From: Pholiota molesta
Taxonomy: Eukaryota > Basidiomycota > Agaricomycetes > Agaricales > Strophariaceae
Direction: 5' to 3'
DNA: 64,000 nt
NCBI GenBank assembly: GCA_014925825.1
Contig: JACGCK010000029.1
Coordinates: 310,001-374,000, forward strand
A program made the translations under genes and the position numbers. Positions 35,220 through 46,940 of the stretch are shown here, one piece after another; positions within the stretch are counted from its first letter, which is position 1, and each line of letters opens with the position of its first letter. The notes beneath the pieces are model-generated. The model searched no databases, was not told where the DNA came from, and was given only the letters and a program-made list of their open reading frames with translations.

Positions 35220-38200
35220 TTACTTCGATGAAGCGGTCTTGTACAGGATTAGACCACCCAAGGCAACGGAATAACCTAGAAGGCAAATAGTGGTGAGACC
35301 TCTGTAGAATACAATCCAAGGGCATGGAGACAAAGGCAAAAGGATCGTTGGCACCATTGAAAGAAGCACGTCCAGAATAATGCTCAGAAATCAAAACCAG
35401 CGGTAAACGCGCAGAAAGAAAAAAGTCAACAGAGTAGACAGTGGGAAGGACATATCGAAAAAAGAGTATAATGTACAGAGTGTGGAACGAGGATTCAAAG
35501 AAAGGTTGGATACGAAATGCAACCTCACGAAATAGAAGGAAGCCAGAGTGAAATCCTCAGATCTCTTGCGTGTGTACGCAGTGCAATCCAATCCCATAAA
35601 CCTTGTCCAATGATGGTCAAGCGAGGGTGGGGAGACATGACAACCTCCCGAAGAATTAATTTACCCCAAGCACGACGACTGGGGAAGACGAAAACGTACG
35701 GGGTGTCAAAGTAGAGAAAAGAACAGAAGAAAAGAAGGATCACAGAACGAGCAGGGAAGAAAGAAGTAGCGCAGTGAGAATGGAGAAAACAGAAAAGGCC
35801 ACAGGGCAGAAAAATATCCAGGCATGTCTGAACAGAAGGAGAAAAGCCTCTGCAGATGTCAACCCCACGACCAAAAGGGAGTAAGAAGGGCGCGGGCCAA
35901 GGGGAACATAACGCCAAAGTGAAAAGATGCCCAAAAGGGAACGAAAGGGAAAACCAAAGAAATGGGGGAAAGGCAGACGCACCAAACACCTGCATTGGTG
36001 TAACTTGATTTCCAAAGATAAGCACAGACCCGGTGATCAGCAGGATATCCTGGAGGAGTGAGTACGACCCAAAAATCAACGCGCAAGATAAAGATCGCAG
36101 CAAAACCCGAGGATGAACCGAAGCGCCAAGTGCGTGATCAGCGTCCACCGTTTCGTCAAGCGTTTGGTAAGTCGGTTAGTCGATCGGTCGAGCAAAGCAT
36201 AGCATTTCATTTGGGGTTTCCGCATACGTCCGTGCGTGGCATATAGACGTCGGAGACGAAGGTCCGCGTTTAAAAGCAGCGAGCGACACGGCCAACGGAT
36301 TGATTTTTTGAGCATAGGCAGCGTCAGATGACATGTGCGCGTTCAGTGGTGGGAGGGGCGATGTTTTTGGGACATGTCAACGTATTTGGGACATGCGAGC
36401 CGCGTGCAGATCCGAAAATAACACCACACAGAAAACCGGGGTAAAAATACACATATGTTAGCGCAGGGATGTGGTGTCGTGGATGTCGAAAATGCGTCGA
36501 TGCATTGCAGGCGGGGTGATCATGAACGCGTTGTGGGGGAGGCGTACAAGTGATACCGGAGATAGATATAGAAAGAGGGGGAGAGAGAAGAAAGAAACAG
36601 TTAGTAAATGAGGACTACACAGCACGAAACCACAAAAAGAGGTAAAGCAAAAAGCAAAAGAAAGCACGCAAAACCCAATGCGCTCGATAGGCAACAGAAT
36701 GCGTCAAAGAAAGGCTCAAGGAAAAAGTGACGCGCAAGAGAAAGAAAATATGCCAAAAAGGTCAAAAAAAAAAGAAAAAGAAAACATATGATCTAAACAA
36801 GCACCGCGACATGCGAAAAAAAAAAACGGACAAACAACAAAGAAAAATAATGGCCAGGCGATGCATACACAGACCCCGGATGCGACGCGGGGTGAATGGG
36901 GGACGCAGGTGATAGAGACATTGACAGGCCCGTGCAACGTCTACATGCGAAAAATGAAAATGCCATGACGGTATCTCGCATCCCGGACTCGGGGCACCGT
37001 CAACGCGACGACGCTCTGACAGCGCGAGCGACGTCGGTCCCAGGCGTCTCTGACGGGACCTGCACAGCACACGTGGTGTGTGTCATTTTTCTTTCCAGAG
37101 CAAAGAGTCAAGCGGCGGCACGTCTCCGAGAAGCAGAACGACGTGCCGTGCGAACGACGTCTGCCCGCCCACCCGATTCCGTTATCTATTTTCGCCGCAA
37201 CAAACACACATCCCAACTGGAACGGGGCGGGCGCAGAGCGAACCCACCAATAGACGAGGATGGGAACGGAAATAGGTGCAGACAATCCCGTTCGGAAGGG
37301 GGCAAAAATAGCCCAGAAATATTGACAATAAGAAAGGAAGGCGAGAAGAGAAGAGAGGCTAAACGTAAAGAAGAAGGCCCACGCCCGCCCAGCGAACAGC
37401 TAGCAAGCGCCCAAATAAGGAAAGGTGAAAAGGGAGCTTCGCGCGCGAGCGTGCGAGCGCACCGCCATCTCCGACTGAACGACTGCGAAAACAAAATAGA
37501 AAGAAGGTACGGTGGGTGGAATGGGCCATAACAAATTTTTTAAAAACCGCCACCTCCAGTCGGAGGACCCCGATGCATACGGGAATGCATTGTATACCAT
37601 CTCAACATAGTAGTCATATAACGCCCGAAGCGATCAGCGCAAGACCATGAACATGGACCGCGGGGCGCGAGCGATGAGCATTGGCAGTTGGTCACCATCA
37701 ATCCACGCACGACAGTGCGGGCAAAATGACCGCGCACCCCAAAAGAACTCGTCCAAATTCTGAATAGGCTCCCCCCAAAAGGATGATTCCACATCCACTG
37801 CGCTGTGGGAGCGCACAACGCGATACAAGACCTCTTGTACACCCGTAATAGGAAGGCAGGCAGGTGAGCAAGATGCGCATCCCCACGCGCGTACCGCGCA
37901 AAAAAATTCTCTCCACTCTCGGAAGCGAAAACATGCAGGCGCGAGTGCAACAGTAGGCACCAATGAACGTGCAGGGGAAAAAAGTCCGCATAAATTCGGA
38001 TAAACAGAATCTTGAATGGCAAGGATCGCAAGCACACCTTCCAACGAAGGCCTAGCCTGGAAAAAGAACGGCAGAAGAGTTCCGGTAGAGTTGGACTACG
38101 TGCTTCGAGAAGAGCGTTTCGCTCATCAGACGCCATCGCCCAAAAGAAAAAAGAGCCTACACCAAATCCCATCCACTTCAAAAGAGCAAAATGGTGCTAG

Positions 38201-40021
38201 GCGCAGGAAGAAGATGCAAACGAACAGAACTCAATCTATGCGATACGTGCTCGGCATTGCCTGCGTCCAGCAAGAAACCGGAGACCGGTAATGAGGAGAG
38301 GGAAAACAGAAACGCAGAAAAGAAACTGGCCAGAACAGGCAGGAGAGCCTTGAGAAGAGCAAAGGCGGGACCGAAACGTGAACGCATGAAGGTGAACCAA
38401 TAACATAAAAGAAAGTGGACAGCGAACGAACGACAGTGAACAATCCAGTTTGGTTCCTTTCCAAAAGGCGAACAAAAAACAAAAAGCGGAAGCTGCAAAG
38501 TGCATATATATGCGCGCAATGACGTGGTTGAGAAGCGCGAGAAAGAAAAAAAAAGAGAGATAAGATCGACATAGATAAAATGAAATGACGCCGCAAGATA
38601 AGATAAAAAAGAACGGATGTGCAGAGCACACCAAGAAACTGAAAACCTCCACGAAAGCTCCAAGATAAAAGACCACAAAAACCAGTTGCTCACCTTAAAC
38701 ACTCCAGCCAGCGTCAACACCAATCCACTCCCTACGCCCACCAAGAACACCGCAGCCACATTCAACAGGAACGCCACGCTGGCGTTGGTCACTAGGACCC
38801 CAACGCCAAGGTTCTGCAATTCATAAAATGGGGCTAGCCCTTCCGTGAAGGGCAAAACTAGGAGATTGATGGCCGCACAGACGGGGGCGTAGTAATGCAG
38901 AGAGACTAGGGGGTCCATTTTGAGGTTGTGTAGCAGGATTTGAATCATTACTAGACGGGAAGCTTCGAACTAGGGGAAGAAGGGAAAGTCAGTATGTAGA
39001 GTAGGGGCCAGGTATGCGGGGGGTTGGGGGGGTTGGGGTGCGTAACGGCGAATAAACAGGCGGATAGACGCGTCAATCAAGTTTGCGTTAGCTGATTATG
39101 AATAGCATGGCGCGTGTCACATCACGCCAGTACCGATGATTCTAGCTCGTGTGACGCGAAGCTCGCATTATAGACGCGTCGTCGCCGTCTGCCAACCCCA
39201 ATCCAGTGCCACCAATATGGAGCTAGAGAGGAAGAGACTCACCCCAACAGCCGCAGCTTGCGTGAGGAACCCAAAGAGGTTAAAGTGCAGCTCGCCGTGC
39301 GACGCTAGCGCGACGCCGGTCGAAATCATGAGCACAATTACTCCGAGCTTCTTGCTTGGGTCTTGTATGCGCGACACCCATGAGATGAGCAGAATCGCTA
39401 CGGGCGTGAAGGCCTATACGGAAAAGGAAGAAGATACCAAAAAGGTTAGATCTGCGTTACCAAGCACCCACCACCGCCGCACGATGGCCGATGATACTTA
39501 TCATATATCACCCGCGGCACGCAACGGAGCGGGGTAAGATAGCCGCAACGACGCACCTTGAGCATCTGGATGTATGATACGCTGAGATAGAGGTACGCGG
39601 TGTTGCTGAGGATAAGGCTGCCGGAAAAGAGGAGCCCAATAGGTAGAATCGACCGCACGAACATCTCCTTCGTCATATGCACGTCCTTCACGCCATCCAG
39701 CAGATGCGTCGTCCGCTGAAGAACGCGTGTACCGAGGGCGGCGAAGCCAAGGTGCCAGGTCACGAGAAAGACGGGGTACTTGAAGTTGCGGGTGTTGTAG
39801 AGGTAGTTGTTGTAGATGATGACGGACGAACTGAGGACGATCCAGATGGGAATGATGACGGTGGACGAGAGGCCATACTTGGCGGCGGTGGAGGGCGCCT
39901 TGGGTGGCTGGGCGTTGACGGGTGACGGGAGGTCCATTGCGGAGGGGCCCGAGGGGATCTTGACCTGCAGCATATCCTCGTCGTCGTCGCGCTTCTCCTG
40001 CTCATGGTACGAGGACGACAT
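35220..40021 (-). CDS. Triose-phosphate-transporter-family (TPT/DMT) membrane carrier with giant introns
   Basis: Five minus-strand exons: 40021-39557, 39413-39243, 38969-38694, 36049-35983 and 35275-35220. They total 1035 nt, 344 aa, all in phase. The protein starts with a charged 45-residue cytosolic stretch (HEQEKRDDDEDM). About ten hydrophobic segments follow: IIPIWIVLSSSVIIYNNYLY, FLVTWHL, ILPIGLLFSGSLILSN, SYIQMLKAFTPVAILL, LGVIVLMISTGVA, the exon-3 block with YYAPVCAAINLL, then DILLITGSVLIFG and GYSVALGGLILYK. This is the TPT/nucleotide-sugar-transporter (DMT) layout, so an antiporter of the Golgi/ER or plasma membrane; the substrate cannot be read. Introns 1-2 are 143 and 273 nt, but intron 3 is 2644 nt (36050-38693) and intron 4 is 707 nt (35276-35982), extreme for a fungus. 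Exons 4-5 are well conserved, so they belong here. Confidence 0.85.
36050..38693 (-). other. 2644-nt intron of the carrier gene
   Basis: Donor GTGAGC at 38693 and acceptor CTCCAG ending at 36050. The sense (minus) strand is very rich in T and C throughout, giving long low-complexity frames on both strands (for example 36896-37531 + and 37540-38181 -). I reject these as genes. No transposase, reverse transcriptase or terminal repeats were found, so it does not look like a simple transposon insertion. Confidence 0.7.
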
Positions 40022-40178
40022 GGGTGGCGGTGTGGGCGGGGTGGTGGAGGGAAGGAAAGGAGTGGGCGGCGTTCAGGAGACAAGAGGGATGACAGAATAC
40101 TCAATTATTTAATTTACCAGCACGTGCATGCACGGACCCGAGCCCGTCGCCGCCAGACGCCGCCTCCGCACTCCTCCC
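40022..40178. promoter_or_regulatory. Bidirectional promoter, carrier / LSM8
   Basis: Only 157 bp separate the two divergent start codons, so both genes must share this promoter. No clear TATA box is visible; the strand composition is GC-rich on both sides. Confidence 0.6.
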
Positions 40179-40599
40179 ATGTCCAGCCTGCAGGGCTACG
40201 TCGACCGCCGCGTCCTCCTTGTCCTCCAAGATGGGCGCGCCATCGTGGTCAGTCTCCAGCCCCCTTAATCTCCTCCGCTCACCCGCCGATGTCTTTTCCG
40301 TACAGGGCGTCCTCGCCGGCTTCGACCAAAAATCCAACATCGTCCTCGCCGACTCCAAGGAGCGCGTCTACAGCAGCGATGAGGGTGTCGAGGAGGTCCC
40401 TCTCGGTCTCTACCTCGTCAAAGGAGAGATGATGTGCGTTCCCCTACCAGCCGCGCGTCCGTCCATCTGTGTTGCTACTGATACACGTCTTTTTTATCTG
40501 CACAGATGCCTTGTCGGCGAGCTCGACGAAGAGATCGACAAATCGGTCGACCTCGCGAGCATTCGAGCCGAACCGATCCCGCCAATCCGCTACGGATGA
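40179..40599 (+). CDS. LSM8: LSM8, U6 snRNA-associated Sm-like protein
   Basis: Exons 40179-40247, 40306-40433 and 40506-40599 (introns 58 and 72 nt) encode 96 aa, the usual LSM8 length. The Sm fold is complete: Sm1 with DGRAIVGVLAGFDQKSNIVL, then ERVYSS.EGVEEVPLGLYLVKG as Sm2, and the LSM8-typical end IRAEPIPPIRYG. LSM8 is the subunit that defines the nuclear Lsm2-8 ring, which binds the 3' U-tract of U6 snRNA for splicing. The start is fixed by the short first exon MSSLQGYVDRRVLLVLQDGR. Divergent from the carrier gene; the next gene on the right is convergent. Confidence 0.95.
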
Positions 40600-41199
40600 T
40601 CGTCACTCATACTCATCGCGCCCACGAGATAGAACACGACCTAGACACGCCCGTATTTCTTTCATTTTCGCTGCTCGCATCCTACGGATGAAGGCGAGTA
40701 GGAATGCTCCTCGCCTTCATCCGCCTTCCGCCTCTCCCCCGTTCTATATCTTCTATCTTTGTCCATGGGACGCCGCGTTGGGCGTGCTGAAACTTCTATC
40801 TCCGACTTGACCTCTATTCATCCTTCCTACGGGGAAGGCACCACCTCCAAATCCAACGCAACAAAAACGCGTCACCCGCTGACATCCCTGGAAGGAACGG
40901 GATCGTAGGAATGATATTTTGGTTCAAATCAGGCGCTCTGATTATACACAATTCAATATCGATGTATGTATGCGAGCTCGCGAAAATGTCAACTGTGCCT
41001 TCCTTCATCTAGTTCTCTCTCTATTTTCTGTCTCGCCGCACCCTTCACTATATGCTGACTCCGACAGGTCATCTATGCTGCTAATTTATGCAGCTTTTCT
41101 TTGATGGTAATATGGCCCATTCAACATTCCTAACCCTAATCGTACACCTTGAAAACAAGACAAAAAAAATCGACAAAAAATCAGACACTTGAACATCCC

Positions 41200-41641
41200 T
41201 TAGGGCCTTTCATCCATCGGCATCGCAACGCTCTGCCCCATCTGTTCTGGCTTCCCCCTCTCCGGCGCCCTCTCCTTCTCACCACCCCCCGCCCCCGCCT
41301 CCCCCATCCCGCCCATCTTATCCCCCTCCTCGCACGGCTCACCCCCAAAATAACCTGCCAGAACAGGCGCAAAAAAAAACATCATCAGCCCCACGACCCC
41401 GACCCCATCAGACCAGGACGAACGAACCTTTCCGCTGCTCGCCGTCCAGCACATACCCCGCATCCACGTCCCCCTCCACGCTCGCCATGCCCATCGGGCG
41501 CGCGGACCCCGTCGCCTCGAGCGGCGGCGAGTTCGTCCCGAACTGCTTGCGCGCGTCGCACGCCGCCCGCTCCGCCGCCTGCTGCGCGCGCTGCTGCTGG
41601 AACTGCTGCTGGTGCAGCGGGTTGTGCGTCGAGCCCGACAT
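41200..41641 (-). CDS. Small unknown protein, Gln/Ala-rich
   Basis: Exons 41641-41428 and 41354-41200, with a 73-nt intron (GTTCGT to CAG), encode 122 aa. I do not recognise it. The N-terminus is Gln/Ala-rich and probably helical (HQQQFQQQRAQQAAERAA). The middle has FGTNSPPLEATGS, and the C-terminus is Gly/Glu-rich (EEGDKMGGMGEAGAGGGEKE) and polar. There is no signal peptide or membrane segment. The in-phase intron and coherent composition support a real gene; it is convergent with LSM8. Confidence 0.7.
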
Positions 41642-42950
41642 GAGCGCTGTCAGTAATTGCTGAATTGTGTTTTTGAGTTATCGGTGAGTGTGGGTTGTTG
41701 GTTAAAGGAGATTGCGGTGGTGTGGTTTGGTATGGTTGGTGCTTTGTGGAGGCTAGGATGGGGTGTGGAGGTGTTTTATATTGGCTTGTACCCTATCTGA
41801 CTATGACCAGCCCAGGCGGAGATGACATCAAGTACCCCTCGAAGGAGTCAGTGGGGGTACTGTACGGCCCGTACTGGTGACATCATACGGAGGTCAATCG
41901 ATCACCGCGCCAAAGGCTATAAATGGCAATGCTGGCTAATATCTACTATGTTGGAGGATCGACAGAATATCGTCCTGGTAGTGGCTAAAATCAGCGCTGA
42001 AGCATACCATTACTATCTGAAGAATGCCCTCACTTTGTTTACAGCTACGAATTTTCCGTGCGCTAAACCAATTGAGGTTTCAATCAGGATTCAATTTGGA
42101 TTCAATAGTCCAACAAAGCACGACCACGATTGCAGCGGCTCTTTGCGCAACGGTATCCCCTATCGAACAGTTTCGATGACACGATGCTCGCAACGACCTC
42201 CAAAAGAAGTATATACATATGTGGTAAATAGTGAAAGACCGCATCAAGAACTATCGCGATTCGAATTGATAATGATAGTCGCGAACAGGAATGTCGGCAT
42301 AAGTATACTATGTAAGAAAAACCTCAGATCTTTGTCTATGTGGTGGGAAGCCGTCGTATCTATGATGTAAGTATATAGCTCAGGAAGAGGCGTGGGAGGG
42401 CTCCGTCGTCTCGGAAAGATGCGACGGTACGTGATCATAGCCTGAGGCAATGATCACCGCAGGAATACCAGCATCTCTTAGATTCCCTGCGTCATTTCTC
42501 ACATTACCACCGTTTGCTGTTATTACGCGATGCGCAGGAGAAGGAAACAAATTATGATCATAGTCGCAGATCGTATGTAGAAGGTCCCCGTGGGACGCGC
42601 CTATTAAAATCTGGGCCAAGCACAATTTCTAATAATGACCATGTCCGGGTGCACACATTGTCGGTGGTGCCAATGGCCCAGGGATGATGCGCACGTTGAT
42701 TCTCATACAAGCAGCCTTGTCAGCGACGATGAAAAAGCAGGTAGTCACTTTGTCTTTCACACAAAGGTCCAACCTTCGGGAGTGAGCACAGCATTAGCGC
42801 CCATAGGCGGTCAAGCACAGCAATATGTATGGGCGGAGCTGCGGCGCCATACACAGCTACTTAGGTATAGGTATGCGCAGGCCAGGGCCCGCTTTGCCTG
42901 CGGACGGGACTTGCTCTCCGCCGTCCGGCGTGACCACCTGGCAATGATTT

Positions 42951-42960
42951 TATAAAAACC
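42951..42960 (+). promoter_or_regulatory. TATA box of the first DM9 gene
   Basis: TATAAAAACC, 107 bp before the start. The same box lies 99 bp before the start of the paralogue (45908), followed in both by the shared leader GCGCCAGCGATAACAGCTATC. Confidence 0.65.
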
Positions 42961-43057
42961 CCGGTGTAGATTATATCAAAACAATCTCAAGCGCCAGCGA
43001 TAACAGCTATCTTCCCTTTCTCAACAACACTCATACTCAATCTTTTCTTCATTGATC

Positions 43058-44597
43058 ATGGGCCGTCGCAAAAGTGCTGGTTCGGGCTCGTCTTCCGATT
43101 CTGATTCATCACACAAGAAAGGTAAGAAGAAGAGAGAGGATAGACACCACCGCCATCGGCTTGAAGGTCAGGACGATCGCAGCGCGTTCGCTGCGGCACA
43201 TACCCCCACTTCCCAATTTCCACCCGACCCACACGCAGCGCATACCACATCTGGGTTCCCTTCTCATACAGGCTATGGCGGTGAGCACGATCACGATCAG
43301 CAGAACATCCACGGAGCAGGAGGTCGCAACGATCGCGGCGGCATCCTAAGCGCATTCGCCGCGGCAGCTAGTTCCCGTTTTCCGTCCGACCCACACACGA
43401 CGCATGCCACACCTGGCTTCCCCTCTCGCACAGGCTACGGCGGTGAGTACGATCAGCAGAACATCCGCGGCGCAGGAGGTCGCGGTTTCAGCGAGCGCGG
43501 ATCCGGTGGCATCATTGGCGCGATTGCCGCAGCAGTAACCTCTAGCTCTCGATTTAAATCTAACCCAAACACAACGAATACCACGTCTGGCTTCCCCTCT
43601 AGCACACGCTTTGGCGATGAGCGCGATTACCAGAACATCCACGGCGCAGGAGGTCGCGGCGATCGCGCCGGCATCATCAGCGCGTTCGCCTCAGCCGCAG
43701 CACCCAGTTCACGTTTTCCTTCCGACCCACACCCAGCGCATGCCACGTCTGGCTTCCCCGCTCGCACAGGCTTTGGCCCTGAGTACGATTACCAGAGCCG
43801 CTACGACGCAGGAGGTCGCAACGATCACGGTGGCCACACTAGCGCGTTCGCCGCGGCAGTAGCCCCCAGTTCTCAATTTCCTTCCGAGCCACACACAACG
43901 AAATCCACATCTAGCTTCCCCCTCGCACAAGCCTTCCCAATGAGGATTATGTACAGAACCACCACGGCGTAGGAGACGTCGGATCGCCACCGCCTTACCA
44001 ACTTGAAGCACCTCCACCGCCAGCATCGGGCTTCAGGGTTCCTCTGGCCACTGATCAGCCCCTCCCCGCCAGCCTGAAGGACATCGGTCCGCCGCCTTTC
44101 CACGACGCGGATGGCTCATCTCCGATATACATCGGGTCTGTATTGATGCAGGATTCTATCCAGCCATGCACGATTGGTCCTGATCTTCGCCCATATGGCT
44201 ACCATGGACGATACGATCTGCTGCCCTTCAGGCCTCACGAGATGGAGTGGGTGCCGACATCTCATGGTCGAATTCCTTATGGCCGAAGGCCTATTGACGG
44301 AGGCTACGAGGAAAAGGGCGCCAAGTTATATCATGCCGCTGCGCACTTCAATGGGCTCAGAGTTCCTGGAAAGGCAGGAGAACATCTGTAATTCATCCCC
44401 TTCCCATATCGAGATAAATGCAACAAGTTACTAATCTATGTGGCCCATGTTTTCAGGGGAGGTGCTCGCATTTCTTTTGGAGGACGTGAATATGAAGTGT
44501 CCGATAATTATGAACTCTTGTAAGTCCCCATCTTTAATCTAATCACTTCCTGCGCCGAAGTTTAATGATGTGACCGTTTTTTAGATGTTGGAGATGA
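43058..44597 (+). CDS. DM9 (DUF3421) domain protein with N-terminal repeats; frame-shifted in this sequence
   Basis: Exons 43058-44387, 44457-44519 and 44585-44597 (introns 69 and 65 nt). With one base restored the protein is 468 aa; as given, the first frame stops at 43972. The start MGRRK matches the paralogue. N-terminal 45 residues: Ser/Asp then Lys/Arg/His-rich. Next come about five tandem repeats of 54-58 aa (SSRFPSDPHTTHATSGFPSR, then QNIHGAGGR). A Pro-rich linker follows, and the C-terminal domain has MEWVPTSHGRIPYGRRPIDGG, EEKGAKLYHAA, VPGKAGEHLGGARISFGGRE and YELLCWR. That is the DM9 pattern (W-G-P-GG, LY.A, PGK, GG-E-YE.L). DM9 proteins are known as mannose-binding or pathogen-response proteins in animals; the fungal role is open. 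Break: one base is missing at 43918-43925 compared with the internal repeats. Confidence 0.85.
43195..43930 (+). repeat. About five ~165-bp tandem repeats inside the DM9 gene
   Basis: Each unit contains TTTCC.TC.GACCCACAC, then GGCTTCCCCTCTCGCACAGGC and CAGAACATCCACGGCGCAGG. They encode Gly/His/Ser-rich repeats of 54-58 aa. The paralogue at 46007 keeps only about one and a half units. Confidence 0.8.
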
Positions 44598-44634
44598 TGT
44601 ATTTTATGAATAATTTTACGGAATTGTAGGATCT

Positions 44635-46940
44635 ACGACATTATACGGAGGCGGTGGTATCAATCAATCATGGCGCCAAAGGCTACAAATGGCAATGCTG
44701 GCAAATTACTTATTGACTTTTCTAAGAATCGAGGACATATGGCCCGATAGTAGCTAATATATATATATAGCTGCATGTACTCTTACCTGTTGAATGCCCT
44801 CGCCTTGCTTGTGCGACGTTGTATTTTTCGTGCACACTTAGCTTCCGCAGATGGCACGCCAAACCAATTGAGGATTCAATATTTCACCAAAGCACGACTT
44901 GATCCAAGATCACGGCGGCTCTTTGAGAAACAGAAAGTGAATACGTTTACGCAATGCTATCATACGCTATCCCCCATCGAACAGTTTCGACGACGCGATG
45001 CTCGCAACAGTTTCCAAATACATATGTGGTTAAAGTAAAATACTGCATCACTAACCATTGATACTGATAGTCGTGAACACGAATGTCGGCATATACATAG
45101 CATAGCGTAAGGACGTACGTACGTAAAACTATTTTTCGGAAAACTCCAATTCCTAGTGGGAAGTCGTCGTATCTACGATGCTAAAGAAGAAGTGCGGGAG
45201 GCCTCCATCATCGTCTCTGACAGGATGTGTGCACATCACTCGAATAATAATAAGTACATGATCAGCGCAAGAACACCAACATCTCTTAGAATCCCCGCGT
45301 CATTTCTCACATTAACACCTTTTGCTGTTATCTATGTGATGCGCAGAAGAAGGAAGCACATTACAGATCATAGTATGTAGAAGCCCCCGTGGGACTCGCG
45401 TGTAGAAATCCGGGCCAAACGCAATGCCACAAGTTAATAATGACCGTGTCCTAGTGCGCGCATTGCCGGTGGTGCTCATGGAATCATGCGTACATTAATC
45501 CTCATATAAGCAGCCTTGACAACGAAAAAGCAGGTAGCTTTGTCTTGCACAAAAGTATAACTATGCACTCCGCACGAGTTGTTAACATGGAGCCGCCAGA
45601 GTGATGAGTATTTATGAAAACATGTTGGGTATCTTTTAGCACTCCTTGTCCGAACTCCGGAAGTGAGCACAGCATTAGCGCCCATGTGTGCGATGGTGCT
45701 CTCACCTTCAGTGCTTAATACAAGTATCTCAAGATAAATTGTAGATTGCGGTAGCCCTGGAAAGCTTCAAAACTTTTCAGAGGTTGCGCAGTTTCATGGC
45801 GGTCAAGCGCAGCAGTTGTATGGGCCGAAATGGGGCGCCATACACAGCTATGCGCAGGCCATTGACTAGCTCGGACGAGACTTGCGCTCTCTCCGGCAAC
45901 GATTTTGTATAAAAACCCAGATGTATCTCAAAACAACTATAGCGCCAGCGATAACAGCTATCACCCTTTCTTAACAACTCCCCTACTCAATCTTTGTTCA
46001 TTGATCATGGGCCGTCGCAAAAATGGCATCATTCGCAGCGCGTTAGCCGCAGCATTAGTCCCCAATTCCCGATTTCCATCCGACCCAAACACAACGCATA
46101 CCACGTCTGGCTTCCCCTCTCGTACAGGCTTTGGCAATGAGCGCGATTACCAAAGCATCCACGGGGCAGGTCGCAGCGACCGCGGCGGCATTATTCGTAG
46201 CGCGCTCGCTGCGGCATTCACTTCACAATCTCCATCCGACCCACACGCATCCCGTACCATGTCCCAGAACATCCGTGGCGTAGGAGACATTGGACCACCG
46301 CCAGCCTACCAGCGTGAAGCACCTCCAGCATCAGGCCACAGAGTTCCTCTGGCAACTGATCAGCCCCTCCCCGCCAACCTGCAGGACGTTGGCCAGCCGC
46401 CTTTCCACAACGAGGATGGCGTCTCGCCTATATACATTGGGTCTTCATTGACGCAGAATTCTATTCAGCCATGCACAATTGGACCTCATCTTCGCCCATA
46501 TGGCTACAGTGGACGATATGATCTACTACCCTTCAAACCTCATGAGATGGAGTGGGTGCAGACATCTCATGGCCAAATTCCTTATGGTCGAAGGCCTGTT
46601 GAGGGCGGCCACGAAGAAAAGGGTGCCAAATTATATCACGCCGCTGCGCTCATCAACGGAATCAAAGTCCCTGGAAAGGCAGGAGAGCATCTGTAGGTCT
46701 TCTTCCTACATTTGAGATGAATGCAACACGTCACTCAAAACGTGGCCCATATTTACAGGGGAGGCGCTCGCATTTCTTTTGGAGGACGTGAATATGAAGT
46801 GTCCGATAATTACGAACTCTTGTAAGTCCCCATCTATAACTTAATCACTTCCTGCAACGAAGTTTACGATGTGACCGTTTTTCAGATGTTGGAGATGAAG
46901 TGCAAATATGTATTTTATGAATAATTTTACAAAGTGAATG
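44635..46940. repeat. Segmental tandem duplication, unit 2
   Basis: Second copy of the unit described at 41878. Related blocks before the gene include ACAGTTTCGACGACGCGATGC (44981-45002, cf. 42164-42186), and about 400 bp further AACACCAACATCTCTTAGA (45272-45290, cf. the reverse-strand-free match at 42461-42482). Confidence 0.7.
46007..46898 (+). CDS. DM9 (DUF3421) domain protein, short paralogue
   Basis: Exons 46007-46692, 46759-46821 and 46886-46898 (introns 66 and 64 nt) encode 253 aa with an intact frame. The start MGRRKNG is chosen by homology to the first copy; an upstream in-frame start is not conserved. Layout: one and a half copies of the FPSDP..TTSGFPSRTGFG repeat, a Pro-rich linker (PPPAYQREAPPASGHRVPL), a block SIQPCTIGPHLRPYGYSG shared by both copies, then the DM9 domain (MEWVQTSHGQIPYGRRPVEG, GAKLYHAA, VPGKAGEHLGGARISFGG, YELLCWR). 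No signal peptide, so cytosolic. A TATAAAAACCC box lies 99 bp upstream (45908). Confidence 0.88.

Larger units (their letters stand above)
41878..44625. repeat. Segmental tandem duplication, unit 1
   Basis: Unit 1 (41878-44625) and unit 2 (44635-46940) are direct copies. Both start with CAT.ATACGGAGG...GCGCCAAAGGCTA.AAATGGCAATG and carry about 1.1-1.3 kb of related promoter DNA. They contain a DM9 gene and end in TGTATTTTATGAATAATTTTAC. Unit 2 is shorter, mainly because its gene has fewer internal repeats. Confidence 0.8.

Noticed and set aside
36896..37531. 211-aa plus-strand frame inside the carrier's large intron
   Set aside because: Purine-rich low-complexity sequence of a pyrimidine-rich intron on the other strand; no motif, and overlapped by equally long frames on the minus strand.
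37540..38181. 213-aa minus-strand frame inside the same intron
   Set aside because: Composition follows the T/C bias of the intron, no conserved motif, and the flanking carrier exons join in phase across it.
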